Source: Puffinus mauretanicus
Taxonomy: Eukaryota > Chordata > Aves > Procellariiformes > Procellariidae
Length of the DNA stretch: 64,000 nucleotides
Direction of reading: 5' to 3'
Assembly (NCBI GenBank): GCA_023333565.1
Contig: JAJKFH010003680.1
Coordinates: 2,666,001-2,730,000 of the forward strand
Below are positions 36,701 through 49,250 of this stretch, piece by piece. The translations under genes and the position numbers were made by a program. Numbering within the stretch: the first letter of the stretch is position 1; each line of letters starts with the position of its first letter. Below the pieces are notes generated by a model. It saw only the letters and a list, made by a program, of their open reading frames with translations, was not told the DNA's origin and did no database searches.

Positions 36701-39700
36701 GCAATATCTGTATGTACCCATTAAGTCTCTCCACTGTCCTTCCCCCATTCCCATTAAGATGACAAGGCGTCCTGGAGAAGAAGGACTAAGTAGTATGTTT
36801 AGCCCAGATCAAAGTTTAGAAAACCAGGAATTTGCTTCATAAAAACAAAACAACAGCCCTTTGTTGTGAGCCCTGCTAAGGCTCCATTCCCCAAATATGT
36901 TCCTCCAGCTACATAGGGTGTCTCTCTGTCCATTCACATTTCCTTTATGTTTGTGTGGCCTTTCTACCCAAGAATAGCTGTGTCTCATTTCCCCTGAAAT
37001 TCATTTTTAACTGAATTAGATGAAACATCCCTACCAGGGAAACCAGTGAGATCTGATTTGTTTAGCCATTTTCTTAAAAGATGCCAATCAAAAGATGTCC
37101 TCTCCTGGAGCCATAGTCCAGTATCAGTCCTGGTCAACCTGTATCTCTGTGCACCAGTAGGTCTCCACAGCAAACTGCGTATTTCAGAGATAGCAGGACA
37201 TGGCAATAGCTGTGTGAGGATAAAATTCAGGACCAGGATTTCTAAAAGCAGAAGTGCAATAGTTGAGGACAGTCAGGAAAGCTGGCAACACTCCCTCATG
37301 GTTCAAGCCCTCCCAGTGATATCTCAGTGCAGCTTTAGTTATTCCATCCTGCTGTATTCGTTGCAGTGATAAAGTGAATTTTACAGCTGCAGAACTTATT
37401 TTGAATAACAGCATCTCATACATTGGTCTGCGAGCATCCATGGGGTGAGTCAGTGTGTTAATTCAACTTAGATTTGACCTGGAGAACATTTTAACCAACA
37501 CCACCCTTGGGAAAACAAAAGTAGTAAAATTTTCTGAAAGAGCAGCCTTACATTGGCTGTGCTTCCTTCTCTGCCACATCTTTCCAGGAATAGCCACCAA
37601 CCTGCTGGCCAGGCCCCCGACCGTGCGCTAAGCCACACTGCATTTCCAGGCACACATATCCTTTCTGGGCACACCTAGGACCTTACCTGCAGTCCATTGG
37701 GTGTTTGAACATGCATTTGGCCCCAAGAACAGCCTGCCCAGGGGGTAGGGGGAACATAACTCAGGAGACTTCTCATGCTGAACCTTCTTTCTGTTGTTTC
37801 CTGACTGAGGAAGGTCTAAGGGTTTGGGACACAAAGTGGGAGATCCCTGTTGGATCTCTTGTCATCTCTTGAACATTTCAGCAGTTCAGAGAAGAGCTGA
37901 AGTATCACGCAAAGGCTCAACCTCCATCCCCTGCAACCCTTCTATGTTTAACCCTTTATGATTTATTATCAAGATAGTCTCTGACTTGTGGGTCCTTCAG
38001 GTTGGCTGTGCTTGGATAGGGATATGACAGGGATGGTTTTCTCCCTTTTTTGTGTGGAGGTAGCCAGATCTTGCTCCAGTAAGGGCAAGTAAAGTATAAA
38101 TAGGAAGCTCAGAATTTGGCCTAGGGCTGAGACCATCTTATTCCAGCAACTGGCTTCCTGGTGCCTTCAGGGATGCAATAAGAGAGGGCTGTCTGCCTGA
38201 CTCCTGCATTACGCAAGGCATCAGAGCAGCAGTGAGAAGATCCCTGCTCTGCAGAAGCAGCTGAAACAGGAGCTGCCATCCACAGCACTGCCAATGGCAC
38301 TCTTGTGGGCACGTGGTGGAAAATTCAGTGATTGGAAGAGTGCATCCTTTGGACTAAGAATGCTGCTGTTCTCAACCACCTTCTACCTCCAGACACAGCA
38401 TACCTCATCTGCAGCAGGAATCCTAATATAATCAGTTTCTGTACAGATGCAGAAATTACTTTACTCTTCCACATTCATCTCTCCCCGGGACTCCATTTGT
38501 TACTTTCCAAAGCCTGGGCTCACTATACAAAGCACATTTCATTCCTTTTCCTTCCTTATTGAGCATGAGACAAAGTGATTTATCTGTGGCTAACGCACAG
38601 GACCATACAGCCACAGCAGGCAGACAGCATCTGCACTGCATGAAAAGAGTGATTTTATGGTGCCTGGGGATTGTGCAAGTGTGACCAAGTTACCATGGCT
38701 CAGACGCAGTGCATGCACTGAGCTGTGAAAAGTGTTCATGTATGCTCTTAACCCACAGCAAATCTGAGGCAATGTGACTTAGCTTAACCCACCATAAAAG
38801 AAGGTGCATTCCTTGCATTTGCCATGGACTAGGAGCATATCCACAGACAGCTACCATCATCCCCTGGAATGCTGTAATTTGTTCAGAGACTGGATCATGA
38901 TAAGTCCTACTGGTTCTTGTAGTCCTGGGTTCCTAAGTATTGATGTAACCTCTGAAGGTAAAGCTTAGGTATGTAGGTCACTGGGGGAAGGTAAATTTTA
39001 ACACCAAAGTCACTAGGAAATGTGGAAATTTGAGAAAGGTTAGAGTTAGCTGAGCCAGGGACTTGCAGTCATGGTAATGAAGAGGAACTAGATCTAGATT
39101 TGATACCCTCCTGTGGGCCAGCCTAAGTGGTTGACCAAAGCTTCAAGCCACATGGATCCACCCTGAACGATGATTTGGGGATCTTTGGTGATGCCTACAG
39201 TTTGCCTACATGGTGGCTGAAGAGAATCAGTCGTTGTGGTGGCCTACAATAAGTATGGGCAAAACCAGGTCTCCATGCTGTAATGTCCTTGCAGGGAAGC
39301 AGCTTTCACAGGAACCACCTGGACTGTGCAGAGCTGCAGATATTCAGGCAGAGCTAAAGTAGAGCAGAAGTTTTATTCAATTTCAGACAAATGGTGAGTT
39401 TCAGATAAAAGCAAATAATGCAACTGGCCAGAAGGTACAGTTATTGAAAAAATCAGCTGATGGAAACTGGGTGTGATGGAGTTGAATGACTGAAAGCCTT
39501 TTTCAGGGACAGAGTTCAAGAGCTATGGAGCAGCTCTAGCTGTAAAAGAAGTAGGGGTTAATTTGACAATTTCACAGAAGCATCCACTGAATGCAAAGAA
39601 AGGAAGCTATGAGAACAGCTGTCTTTGCAGCATGCAGTTGTGCTCCCCAAGGGTAATGAGTTTAAAAGATATAATCAAATACATCAGACCATCCTTACCT

Positions 39701-41742
39701 AGGGGATGTTCTTGTCAGGCAGTCTCTGCTCTGCATTCCTCTGGTGTTTCAGGAAGCAGTGAAATGAGACCTGAATAATCTTCTCAAGGATGGCTGGGAC
39801 AAGTCACCTATATCATCTGGGTATTTCCAAATGAAATTGTAGAATAACATCATGGAGACTTGAGAATATGTGTGCTATAGCTTGAGATTCAGTTGAGTTA
39901 TATCTCAAGTCCCTATACTGTCAATAGAGAGAAACAGGAGCACTGAAGGCATGACATATCCTGCAGCGGAGACCTAAAATAGGTCAGGTGGATCAAGGCT
40001 TGAAAGAGCCAGTTTCTATTCTCTGAGTGCAATGACTGATGCAGACACAGATGTCTACAGTGTAGACATCTAAAGTCAGGGGAGACAAGCTCGAGCTTTG
40101 CAGAGCTGCTCCTTCTCCATTCAGCTTACACCTGAACAATTGGTCAGGAGCAAAATAGTACATTTTTCTCTGCTTGGCATCTGGCTCCCATTAAAGTGAC
40201 ACATGAGAATCAGGGACTGTCTTAGTACAAATGGCTGACAGAGCCAGACAGAGCAGCTAAAATAGCAAATGTACCTAGTAAACTTTCAGACTCATCATCT
40301 CAAGCGAACAGCTTCTTTGCCTTGCCACTTCACCCCAAGAACAGTATCAGGATGAGGCTCACTCCTCACATACTGCATGTGAAGAACAGTAGGAGAGGCG
40401 ATGGTGACCAACATTTGTCATGCCACCAAGCCAAGAAACACTCAGTGCTTCGCAGGGGTCCCCAATATTTAAAATGCATTATCACAGACCAAGCTGGTTC
40501 ATAACCCTCTTGATATCCACAGTATTACCTGTGAAGCCTGCTACAGGTTTGCAGATGGGCTAAATAAATGTGCATTCATGCACTGGGGACATCACAGGGG
40601 ACGTCACTTATACACAACCTGATATCTGCAGACATCATGATTTTATTTACTTCTACAAATCATGGGAAAAAAACATATGGCTGGAAAGAGAGATTCCTGT
40701 TGTTGTAAGGATTCAGGGTTTGAACTGCAGACAGCATGTAAAGGATAACATTGTCTCCCCAAAGGGCAATTTAATCTGTGTGCCCTCCAGCACAGTGTGC
40801 ATTACAGTTCTGCAACATTGAATGGTACTGTGGCTTGAGGGCTCCTGCAGAATCTACAGAAAATGCATGCAACATTTTGCAGTGAATTTGCTGCTGTTTC
40901 ACCAAGAGCCACACTACTAGAATAGATCGATATAAAAAAAGCATTTTGGCCAGTGTAGGAAGAGCTCTAGACAGTGCTATGCTGAAATTCACAGATGCAT
41001 TCAACCTTTCCAGTCAATTACAACATTACAGTGGTTTCTCCTGCTGTAAGTGCAAGTAGGGTTCAAGCAGAGTTTCTCCCTTCATGGGAATAGCAGGTCA
41101 CTCAGCTTCCCCTGTATCCTGTGGATTGACTGACTTTGGCCATGCAGTAGCACCAGATTCATTTGAAGAATCAATCAAGGCAAGAAATTATTTTGCCTTG
41201 GGTCTTTGCTGAAGATCTTTCTGTTCCCTGCACTAAATCTTTAAGATCTGTTCCTGAAATGTGGAAGTACTGCCCCACTGTCAGACAGAGCTACTATCCC
41301 TGTTTCAAAGGTATTCTTGCCTCCCCCTGCAGCATCACACTAATCCTGCTGCTGGGAAATTGCCCCGAGGACCAAAGGTAGGTCCAGGATGTGTGACTCC
41401 AAATGCTAAAAAGTGAATGTGAGCAATTCCCAGCACCTGCCCTGCAAGTTGCCCTCCTTGAGTGCTGGGAGGGTGCGGTGGGATTGCGAAGTACAGCTGA
41501 CAGAGCGGGGAGTGGCGGCAGGCTTGTCAGAGCTGTCTATATTTAGGTCCCCGCAGGTTGGAACATGAAAGCAGGAGGTCTCCTTCTTGTTCTCCCCTTC
41601 CACATGAGTTTGCCTGGCAGCGGCATCTATCTAGCCTGACCTAATTTTATAGCTCCATTTAAACTTCTCCAGCCTTGCAAGCTGACAGTGCATCCTCACG
41701 AGGTACCTCGGATGGATTTCTAACATCTGCTCATTAAAGCAC

Positions 41743-41762
41743 TGTCTGTGTCTGTCTGTCTC
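41743..41762 (+). repeat. CTGT/TGTC microsatellite
   Basis: About five imperfect tetranucleotide units are followed by CAG. This gives a splice-acceptor-like look, but no convincing exon follows. Confidence 0.7.
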
Positions 41763-44700
41763 AGAGGCAAGCTGCCTGTTTTGCTTCAGATGCCGTACTT
41801 CAGACTGGATCTTTGAGCTAAAGATTGCTCATTAGTCTGTCTGGTCCAGCACCTTATTTGTGGAACTGGTCAGGGCCACAGCAAGATGCCACAAACTTAA
41901 TGGCCAGTGATCAGTGGTGCCATGGAAAGGGATCTCTCTGTCCTAATCCTGCACTGATGAGCTCTTCCCCAGAACAGAAGGTGACATTCCCTCGGGCAGT
42001 CACCTTCACCATTATCTCAGCTCTTCCATCTACAGATATTTCACAGGCTGCACCTCTACAGTTTTCCAGCCCTTTGAAATGGGCTGAGATGGTCAGTGAT
42101 TCAGTGAACTGCTGGTGAAGGAATTGATCTCTAATATGTCATCTTTCTCTAAACCTCTCACATCCATCTCCTCCATCTCTTCTTCCTGTTGGACTGGTTT
42201 CATCAGGTGTCTGACAGCAATCCCACTGCTCCTCCTCACTGTCACCTCTGAGCACTCTCCATGCCATTGATAGTGACTTCAGTGCCTCTGCCAGTGTACG
42301 GTCCATAAAAATCAGTACACAACTATGCCTCAGTGCATGGTCTGCTATGCTGGTACCCATCTCCTTAGAGGTTGTGGGATCTTAATGGCAGAGGTCAACA
42401 CATTAATCCATCTCCAATGCAGTAGAAGCTTGACAGAATTAAAGTATTTTATTTTCTCTCTAATCCTCTAAGTAACCTCTAGTTACTTCCACGCTTGTAC
42501 TATCAAAACCATTAACCTTTCTGCAGTCCTACTTTGTCCCTTTCTGTTTTCCTCCTCTGTTTGTTTCTCCCTCCACCCATTTTTATGGCAGTGTGATAAA
42601 CAAATCTGAATACTCTTCTCTAGCCAACAATGCTGACATTTTCAGAATTATGTCTTGAGTGTGGTGTTCAATCTTTAATCACATTTCTTAGTTTTCCTAC
42701 CCTTAACTTCCAAAATAGGGACTGCCAAGTCCATTCAAGGGGCTTGTGATAAAACCTGAAAAGCTCTGAACACAGAATAAAGTTTGGCAATAAAAGGTCC
42801 ACACTGAAAGGAGTTTCTAATTGACAACCTCTCCATTGTCCATGCAAAGGTCTGAAGTTCAGTTCACAAGAATTATTTTGCTTTCACTCTTGAATTGCAC
42901 AGAAATGAAATCTCTCAACTCCTGTTGTCCCTTGAGCTGTTTCTGATGAAGCTGCACTGGAATGGTCACTCTAAGTCATAACTGTCTATTGTGGGAACCG
43001 AAGACAAATGAAAGACAATTAGTTTGAGGCTCCTTACAACCCATCTGCCTTCACTTGGCAAACATCTGTGATTCCTAAACTGTTGCTCATAACCCTGCCC
43101 AGCTGGACCGTTTCTTCTACTCTCATCTTTCACCCTGAGCAGATCAGAGACCTCAGCCTTGCAATGCTAGATGGAGAGTTAACATGCTCCTGAGGCAGGA
43201 CTTCCAGGTTGTTAAAGCAAATTAGAGGAATATCAAGGCTGCAAACTCAAAACATTCGAGAAAGCCTGGGGGTTCCTGCACAACCACAGCTGAGTCCCTG
43301 GACAGTGCTATCATGATTATGTCTTTCCTATGTCATCACATACAGGTTTTTTCCCATCAGATCTCAGGCTCAATTCTTTTTAAAAAAAGTTCTGTGAGCC
43401 TTTTCTTACATTTATGTTGTGCAATTTATTTTCTTTTAGGGTTTTCCAGGTAATGGTCCTTTTCTTGAAAGTTGTCTTTCCAGCATACATAGATACGGCT
43501 GGAGCGGGCTGGGGAAAGCTTTCAAATAAGTTTCCCACACACCAAAACATTAGAACAAACAACAGGAGAGCAAGCTGCAGTGAAGGCAAGTGCTGCAGAA
43601 CAGCCCGTTGGAGGGTTTGTTAAAGTGCCATGTCCTTGTATCTACTGCAACGCTGAGAAATCAGCAGTTATGCTCTCATCTGCAAGCCAGGTCTGGGATG
43701 CCCTGTGCTGGCTGGCACACAGGGTTTGAGCTCTTGCTCAATCTGGGGCTTCTTCTACCTGCCTGGGAAGAAGCATAACCTTTTCCAAAAGGATGCTTTG
43801 CCTTTTCATTTCGCATGCTGGGAGCTGAAGAGGAACCCAATGTCTCCTTCCCCATCTGCCTCATTCCCAGTCATGAAAGCATCTGCCTCCATCGATTTTT
43901 CCCTTATCCTATATAAAGTCTCTTTATTCTCTTGTGTGCAGTGAACTCAAGTCCTAGACTGACCCTCCAATTCTCCCACCCTTAAAAGTCAACTGTTAAT
44001 TATAATTACTTTTCAGAATACACCCAGAACTGAGTCCTGCCTCTGCCAAGGGCACCCTAAGCTGTTTCTCTACTGAGTGCAGTTCACTCCCCTTTGGCAC
44101 GCGATGCATGATTACAATTAATTTGCTGCTTTTCCAAACTGCCATGAGAAATAGAGCTTCCAGGAAGAAAAAGGGCCCAGACTCTACTCCCAGTACCCTG
44201 AACAAGACAAATGATGAAAAGGGTCAATATCACAGGAGGGATCCTTCGGTTTCTTCCAGGAACCGATTTTTTCTGCAGTATCTTTGTCAATGTCTTCAGC
44301 CCCTTTAGACCTCAAGTCCTTGCTGATCCAAGATATTACTTGAACTGCCTCCTCCAGTTGGCTGACGTTGAAAGCTCTGAGTGAGACCTGGTGGCACCAT
44401 GGCTACAGGAGATCACATAGGTGTATTAGGAAGGTTGCATACAGCTGGGGCGGGAGTAGCCCTGGCTGCAAACTCTACACAACCTACAGAGGTACCTATA
44501 TCTCAACTAACTCAGAAGATGCAGTTTCAGCCTTGGTGACAGGACATTCCCCTGACCGATCACAACAAACAACATGACACCCAGCAAAGACGATGAGGGA
44601 GTCTAAATCATTCCAACAATTAGCCAATAATAACAATAAAATGTTTCTAGAATACTTTTCAAGGTTTCTGATGCATAAGTCACTGATTTATCTCATTCTG

Positions 44701-45812
44701 GATTGAGATGGCTTCTGGGCCAGAATACAGCCGCTACTGAACAGGGCACAGATAATCTACGTAGTTCAGGAAAAGACAAATAAGTTTGGAGCCAGATCCC
44801 CCACTGATATCAAAAGGCAGAACATCTTTTCCCGCTCCACTACTTCATGCTGTCATTTCAAAAGTGCAGCCTGGCCCTGGCTTCCAGTGGAGCCTTGGGG
44901 CAGAATTGTCAGACAGATGTAGTAACCTCTGCTGGAATTCACGATAACATTCGTTCAGAACCCTTATATAAAAAATATAGCCAGGGGTCTTCAGAGACTG
45001 TAACCCGTCACAGTCTTTCCAGATCCAAAATACATTGACTTAGTTCTGACTCACAGACCAACATGCCAGAACGCAGCATCTCGCCCTGCAGCATCACAGC
45101 TTCCCTTGGTGGTCTCCCACGTAATCCTGGCTAGCTTGTGGGAGCTGACACACAGCTAGTTACAGCAGCAAAACCTCTCCCATTGATGTTCTTGGGACTG
45201 CTCTGTGCGGCTCTCCCTCATGACCATAGAGCCTCCCGCATATAACTGCAGCTTGCATGAACCTAGCAAAACTTCACCCAAGTCAGACCTCTTGTGTCCA
45301 CAGTGATCCTGTCATGAAGCACCATCTCTGATGGCTTTATGCAATTTCCCTCTTTCAAACTGCTGGTTTGGGGTAAAAAGAGAAAAGCGAGCCAAAGCTC
45401 TCTCCCTCAGACATCATCTGGCCCCAATGTAGCTCTCTGCAGGCACCATCTCCACTGGTGGCTTGGGAACATCTGGACACCAGCCTTTCTCAGCAGAGTG
45501 TGCGTTCAGGCAGGGAATTCCACCCACCTCTTTTTCCAACCACTGTCATCTTTTCTGGGTGTCATCTCGAAACATTCCAGGTTTATATATTCAACAGGGC
45601 ATGTTGCAAGGCGTGAAGCAGGCTATCGCCCTTGGCTTTAAATATCCTTCTGTTCTGCAAGGTTGGGATAGTTCTTGCACAAATGCAATTACCACAGCAA
45701 GCTGTGGTACCTCCTACAGGGTGATTCACCGAGCTGTCACAGCTCTCAGGGGTTACCCCCATCCAGGGTTATCTGCCTTCTGTAAGAAAGAAACATTTCT
45801 TAAAAGCACAAA

Positions 45813-45826
45813 AGAGAGAGAGAGAG
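45813..45826. repeat. AG dinucleotide repeat
   Basis: Seven AG units lie in purine-rich surroundings. Confidence 0.85.
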
Positions 45827-46193
45827 GAGACACACTGGCCACATGGCATGGTAGGTAATTGCACAGCTCCTGGACTCTGCATAGCAAAACATTCAGCCTT
45901 GCTGTCTAGATCAATGGATTATAATGCACCCCTGCCTACCTGGGATATTGGTCTGAATGTTCTAAAGAAATTCTGTAGGAAGATAGGGAAATATATGGAG
46001 TTCAAGTTGTTTTGCAAAACTGGCCACTTTTTGGAGTTGCTAAAACTGTGGGAAGGTGTAAATCCTAGAGAAAGAGACAGAAGGGCAGGGTGCAAGTGAG
46101 GCAAAGGTGGCAATACATTTATTTATTACATCATTCCTAAGTGAAAAAATGCATTTATCTCCCCTTTTTTTTTTCTGCACTTTGTCCTGCAAG

Positions 46194-46336
46194 CCTTCTC
46201 CAGGCCAGACTTCCAAAGTCCCAGAACAACTTAACTCAGTTAATGCTTTTTATCAAAAATAATGTTTCTCTCCTTCCTGAAGACATTATTGCTCAGGGTG
46301 AACAACATTTGTCTGATAGACTGTGAGTTTTCAGAG
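46194..46336 (+). other. Candidate exon (unsupported)
   Basis: A strong pyrimidine tract (T10 at 46165-46174) ends in TGTCCTGCAAG at 46193, and GAG|GTAAGA gives a good donor at 46337. One frame is open through most of the interval until a TGA at 46324-46326, and its composition is protein-like and amphipathic. No family match comes to mind. Many such acceptor-donor pairs occur by chance in 64 kb. Confidence 0.15.
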
Positions 46337-48223
46337 GTAAGAATAGGAACCTGAAGAGGGAGATATGGTACTTCACTGACCAAGAGTCTGTATTTCCCTT
46401 GTGAATACTGTGTACGTAAGGATTTACTATGGTCTTGTCATCTCTTGCATCTCAGCAACTCCCCTTTTTTTCAATGAATGCACCACAATGCACCTCTTTT
46501 TGTTAACCCTGACTTGCTGCTCATACCCAAAGGCTCCCATCTCCCAGGCATTAGGCACCTAATCTTAGATCAAAATCCTGAATCTTAGATCAAAATTGCC
46601 CTGCAGCAATCAAAATTGAGTTACTTGAAGTCACAAAGGTGGTAGTAGAAGAAGGAAAACACTTGACTCTCCACAACCATAGGAACATCTCTGATTTCTG
46701 GGACCTTTTCCTATTAGAGAAGGATTATTCCACCCCAAAATTATTTGAAATAGCTCAAAGATGGGGTGATCTGTCATGGGGGCCAGCTGTGCTAGTGTCA
46801 CTGCCTCTGGTTGGTACAGCCTGGGCAGCCATTGGGGCATGCCTGCCCTCTTCACAAAACTTGGGGTACCAGTGGAGCAGGTATGGGAGAGAAGAGCTGT
46901 AGGAAGATGCAGGGTGTCTGACAAGTCAGGTTTCCCATTTGAGCCCAGCTTTAGGGCAGACTCATTGCATGGCACAGGTAAGGCTGTGTGGCTGGGAGGG
47001 ATGCCAGGGAGGAATCCTGGAGAGGCTGCAGAGGAAGCTCCAGCACCTCGGGTGTTTTCTCTCTCATCCCGTGTTGATGAAAGGAGGTGCATGGCAACAC
47101 CATCAGGACAGCAGGGACAGGTTCAGTGACTCCATACCAGAGAAAGCAGCCCAGCATTGTGAAAATGAAAATCTTCTCTCAGTTCTTGTTGAATTGTCCA
47201 AATTACACCAGTGAAACTAATTTGTCCCTTCTAGTCTTCACCACATGCAAAGCCCACTCTGCTGCAGCCAGAGACATCACAGCAAAGAGGGTGAGGTTGG
47301 GAGCACGGCAGAATCTCTGCCCCATCCCATCAAACCTCTCTGTGCAGCCCCACACCGAACCCAGGGCAGAAACTTCGTAGGTGCCAAGATGTATATGTTG
47401 TTTGAGAGCCAACATGAGGGAGAGCAGCCATAGCAGCTAAGGTTCATCCTGCATTGGTCCTCCAAGAATCAGCAGGTTGGGGCCAAGCAAGAGCCCTGAA
47501 AGGATGCTCAGAGAAAATAACCAGGCCTTGTTCTGCAGGGCGGTTGGCTCAGCCTTCAAATGCTGATGATCTCCCTGCAAGACAATAATGTGTCTGAGCC
47601 GTGGTGTGGTACCAGAGGCCCCACGCTGGCAGGAGAGCTGTTCCTCTGTCAAAAAAAATGGACAACCAGGTTCTCCTGATGGACTCCAGTTTCTATTGAC
47701 AGTAATTAGACTTGGTATGCCTGGAGAAGTCTGACAAACTGCAGATTTCTTCCCTGAATCCTCCAGCTTATTCAGAGGGTGGTGCATCATCCTTGCTGTC
47801 TTAAGTCCTAGCAAGATGTGCTCCATTTTCTGTGATGGGTAAAAACATAAAAAATACACAAAAACTGATATTTAAACCTGAAAAAAACAATTAGACATCC
47901 AGGTATCATTGGATTAGTTGGAGCTACATATCTGAATACCCTAGGTGGTTCCATTCATTTCAGCCCAGACAGCCGAGAGCTTTGAAGTATACGTTTCATG
48001 GAAACATCAGGGTTATAGAATAGCCACAACATGCTCCTGCATGGCCTCGGGACTGCTCAGCAGGACATACGGATTAACGAGCAGCATCCTGGGCTGAAGG
48101 AATGGCACAGTGAAGCTGCTCACAAACCACTTATCCAGCATGTTTTTAATAGGATTCTTTTTTCTTGCAACCCAATCCCTTTCTAGTTCACGCATGAAAA
48201 CATGACCCACTGTGAAACCAAGT
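46337..48223. other. Anonymous non-coding DNA
   Basis: A 16-bp direct repeat lies at 46561-46596. Frames of 153 codons (46631-47092, -) and 140 codons (47437-47859, -) are among the longest in the window, but they overlap opposite-strand frames and show no domain. I see no repeat that I can name, apart from gcattaggcacctaatc near 46549, which resembles the palindromic family at 48.2 kb. Confidence 0.5.
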
Positions 48224-48332
48224 CAAAAAGGTACTTAGGCATCTGACTCCTACTCCTGAGATCACAGATAGTGCTGATTGACGATTTTAATGGCAGTTTG
48301 GGCACCTAAATCCACTCAAAACCTGGCCCTTT
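48224..48332. repeat. Ancient palindromic (MITE-like) amniote repeat
   Basis: The run aaaaaggtacttaggcatct, then actcctactcctgag, then gggcacctaaatccactcaa and acctggccc follows a repeat I recall as common in turtle and crocodile genomes: 'cttaggcacctaactcccattgacttcaatgggagttaggcacctaaatacctttgaaaatctggccc'. That repeat is an imperfect palindrome, which fits a MITE. It is diverged here. Confidence 0.45.
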
Positions 48333-49080
48333 GGTCCTGCTGTTGGGCAGCTCATGCACTCTCCACTGCAGAAAATGCCTGTTCTTCAGTCTGAATTGCC
48401 TCCATTTTGCACTAGTTTTGCACTGTATCTCCATCTTCTTTGATCTTCATTTCTTTTTTCCTTCCCAATATCTCTGAGGTAAGAGAGGAGGTTGACTGAT
48501 CCTAAAATCTAAACCTGTGCTGCTTCAGACTGAGGAAACTACACTTCATATGAGTGTGCGTGGGCCTCTGAGCCACAGTTGCACCTTTGCTACAAACACT
48601 GGAGCTGTCAGTACCATCAGACCCAAGACATGAGATGTATTTCCAGGAGACACAGTACAGAGTTGCTCTTCTCCAGATCAGCTGTGAAACCAACAAGCCA
48701 CCATGATTCACATATGTTCACTAAAGATGTTGCATTTCCCAACAGCAGCGGCAGCAGACTACTCCAGACCATTCATTTCCTAGCTGCAAACATACTACTT
48801 TAAGTTAGTCCCATAACAATGATATTTCCTTTTCCCAACCTGTTTCACAGTCATGCTGCATCCTGTTACCCACCTGTTGTCCTCGCCCAAGAAAGCTTGC
48901 TTTTTAGTATTCAAAAAATGAGTCCTGTAGTATCCTTAACAAGGGTGGTTTGATGTTTAATTTGAAAACATCTTTGCAGTGGTTGGGTACAGTGATTGCC
49001 TGTAAAGAACCCGAAGATTTTTCTAAAAAGCTGTCTTCACAGTAGGAAGACTATGCGAACAGTCTTCTGAACAGCACTAG
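48333..49080. other. Anonymous non-coding DNA between two palindromic repeats
   Basis: Nothing recognisable. All open frames are short. Confidence 0.55.
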
Positions 49081-49250
49081 TGACTTAGGAAGTTAAGTCC
49101 AATTACAAATTTCCTTAGCCCTAAAGTGCTAAGCTAAAGTCTTGTTGACCTTCACCAAGATGGAGCTTCCTGGTGTAGGTACTTCAAAGTAGCTGGGCCC
49201 CTAAATCCAGAGGAGCTGGACACCTACACTCTTCTGAGAATCTGGACCAC
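49081..49250. repeat. Second ancient palindromic (MITE-like) repeat
   Basis: gacttaggaagttaagtcc opens the copy. ggcccctaaatccagaggag and ctgagaatctggaccac close it, comparable to 'gacttaggcact...' and '...cctaaatcc...ttgaaaatctggccc' of the copy at 48.2 kb. GACTTA and TAAGTC at 49082-49099 form a small internal inverted repeat. Confidence 0.4.

Larger units (their letters stand above)
27736..46193. other. Long anonymous non-coding stretch
   Basis: No gene or clear mobile element is recognised over 18 kb. Noted contents are a 9-bp inverted repeat at 31254-31283, a G8 run at 32447-32454, an A11 run near 35174, a small CTGT microsatellite at 41743-41762 and an AG dinucleotide run at 45813-45826. 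A segment near 44786-44825 weakly resembles the palindromic repeat seen elsewhere. Frames reach 131 codons (45463-45858, +) without recognisable content. Diverged repeats below my detection by eye are likely. Confidence 0.5.

Noticed and set aside
45813..45826. Regularly spaced repeats that might suggest a CRISPR-like or other array
   Set aside because: It is a simple AG dinucleotide run. No repeat-spacer structure exists anywhere in the window.
46631..47859. Minus-strand frames of 153 and 140 codons
   Set aside because: The length is within chance for 64 kb over six frames. Opposite-strand frames overlap the first, and no family resemblance is seen.
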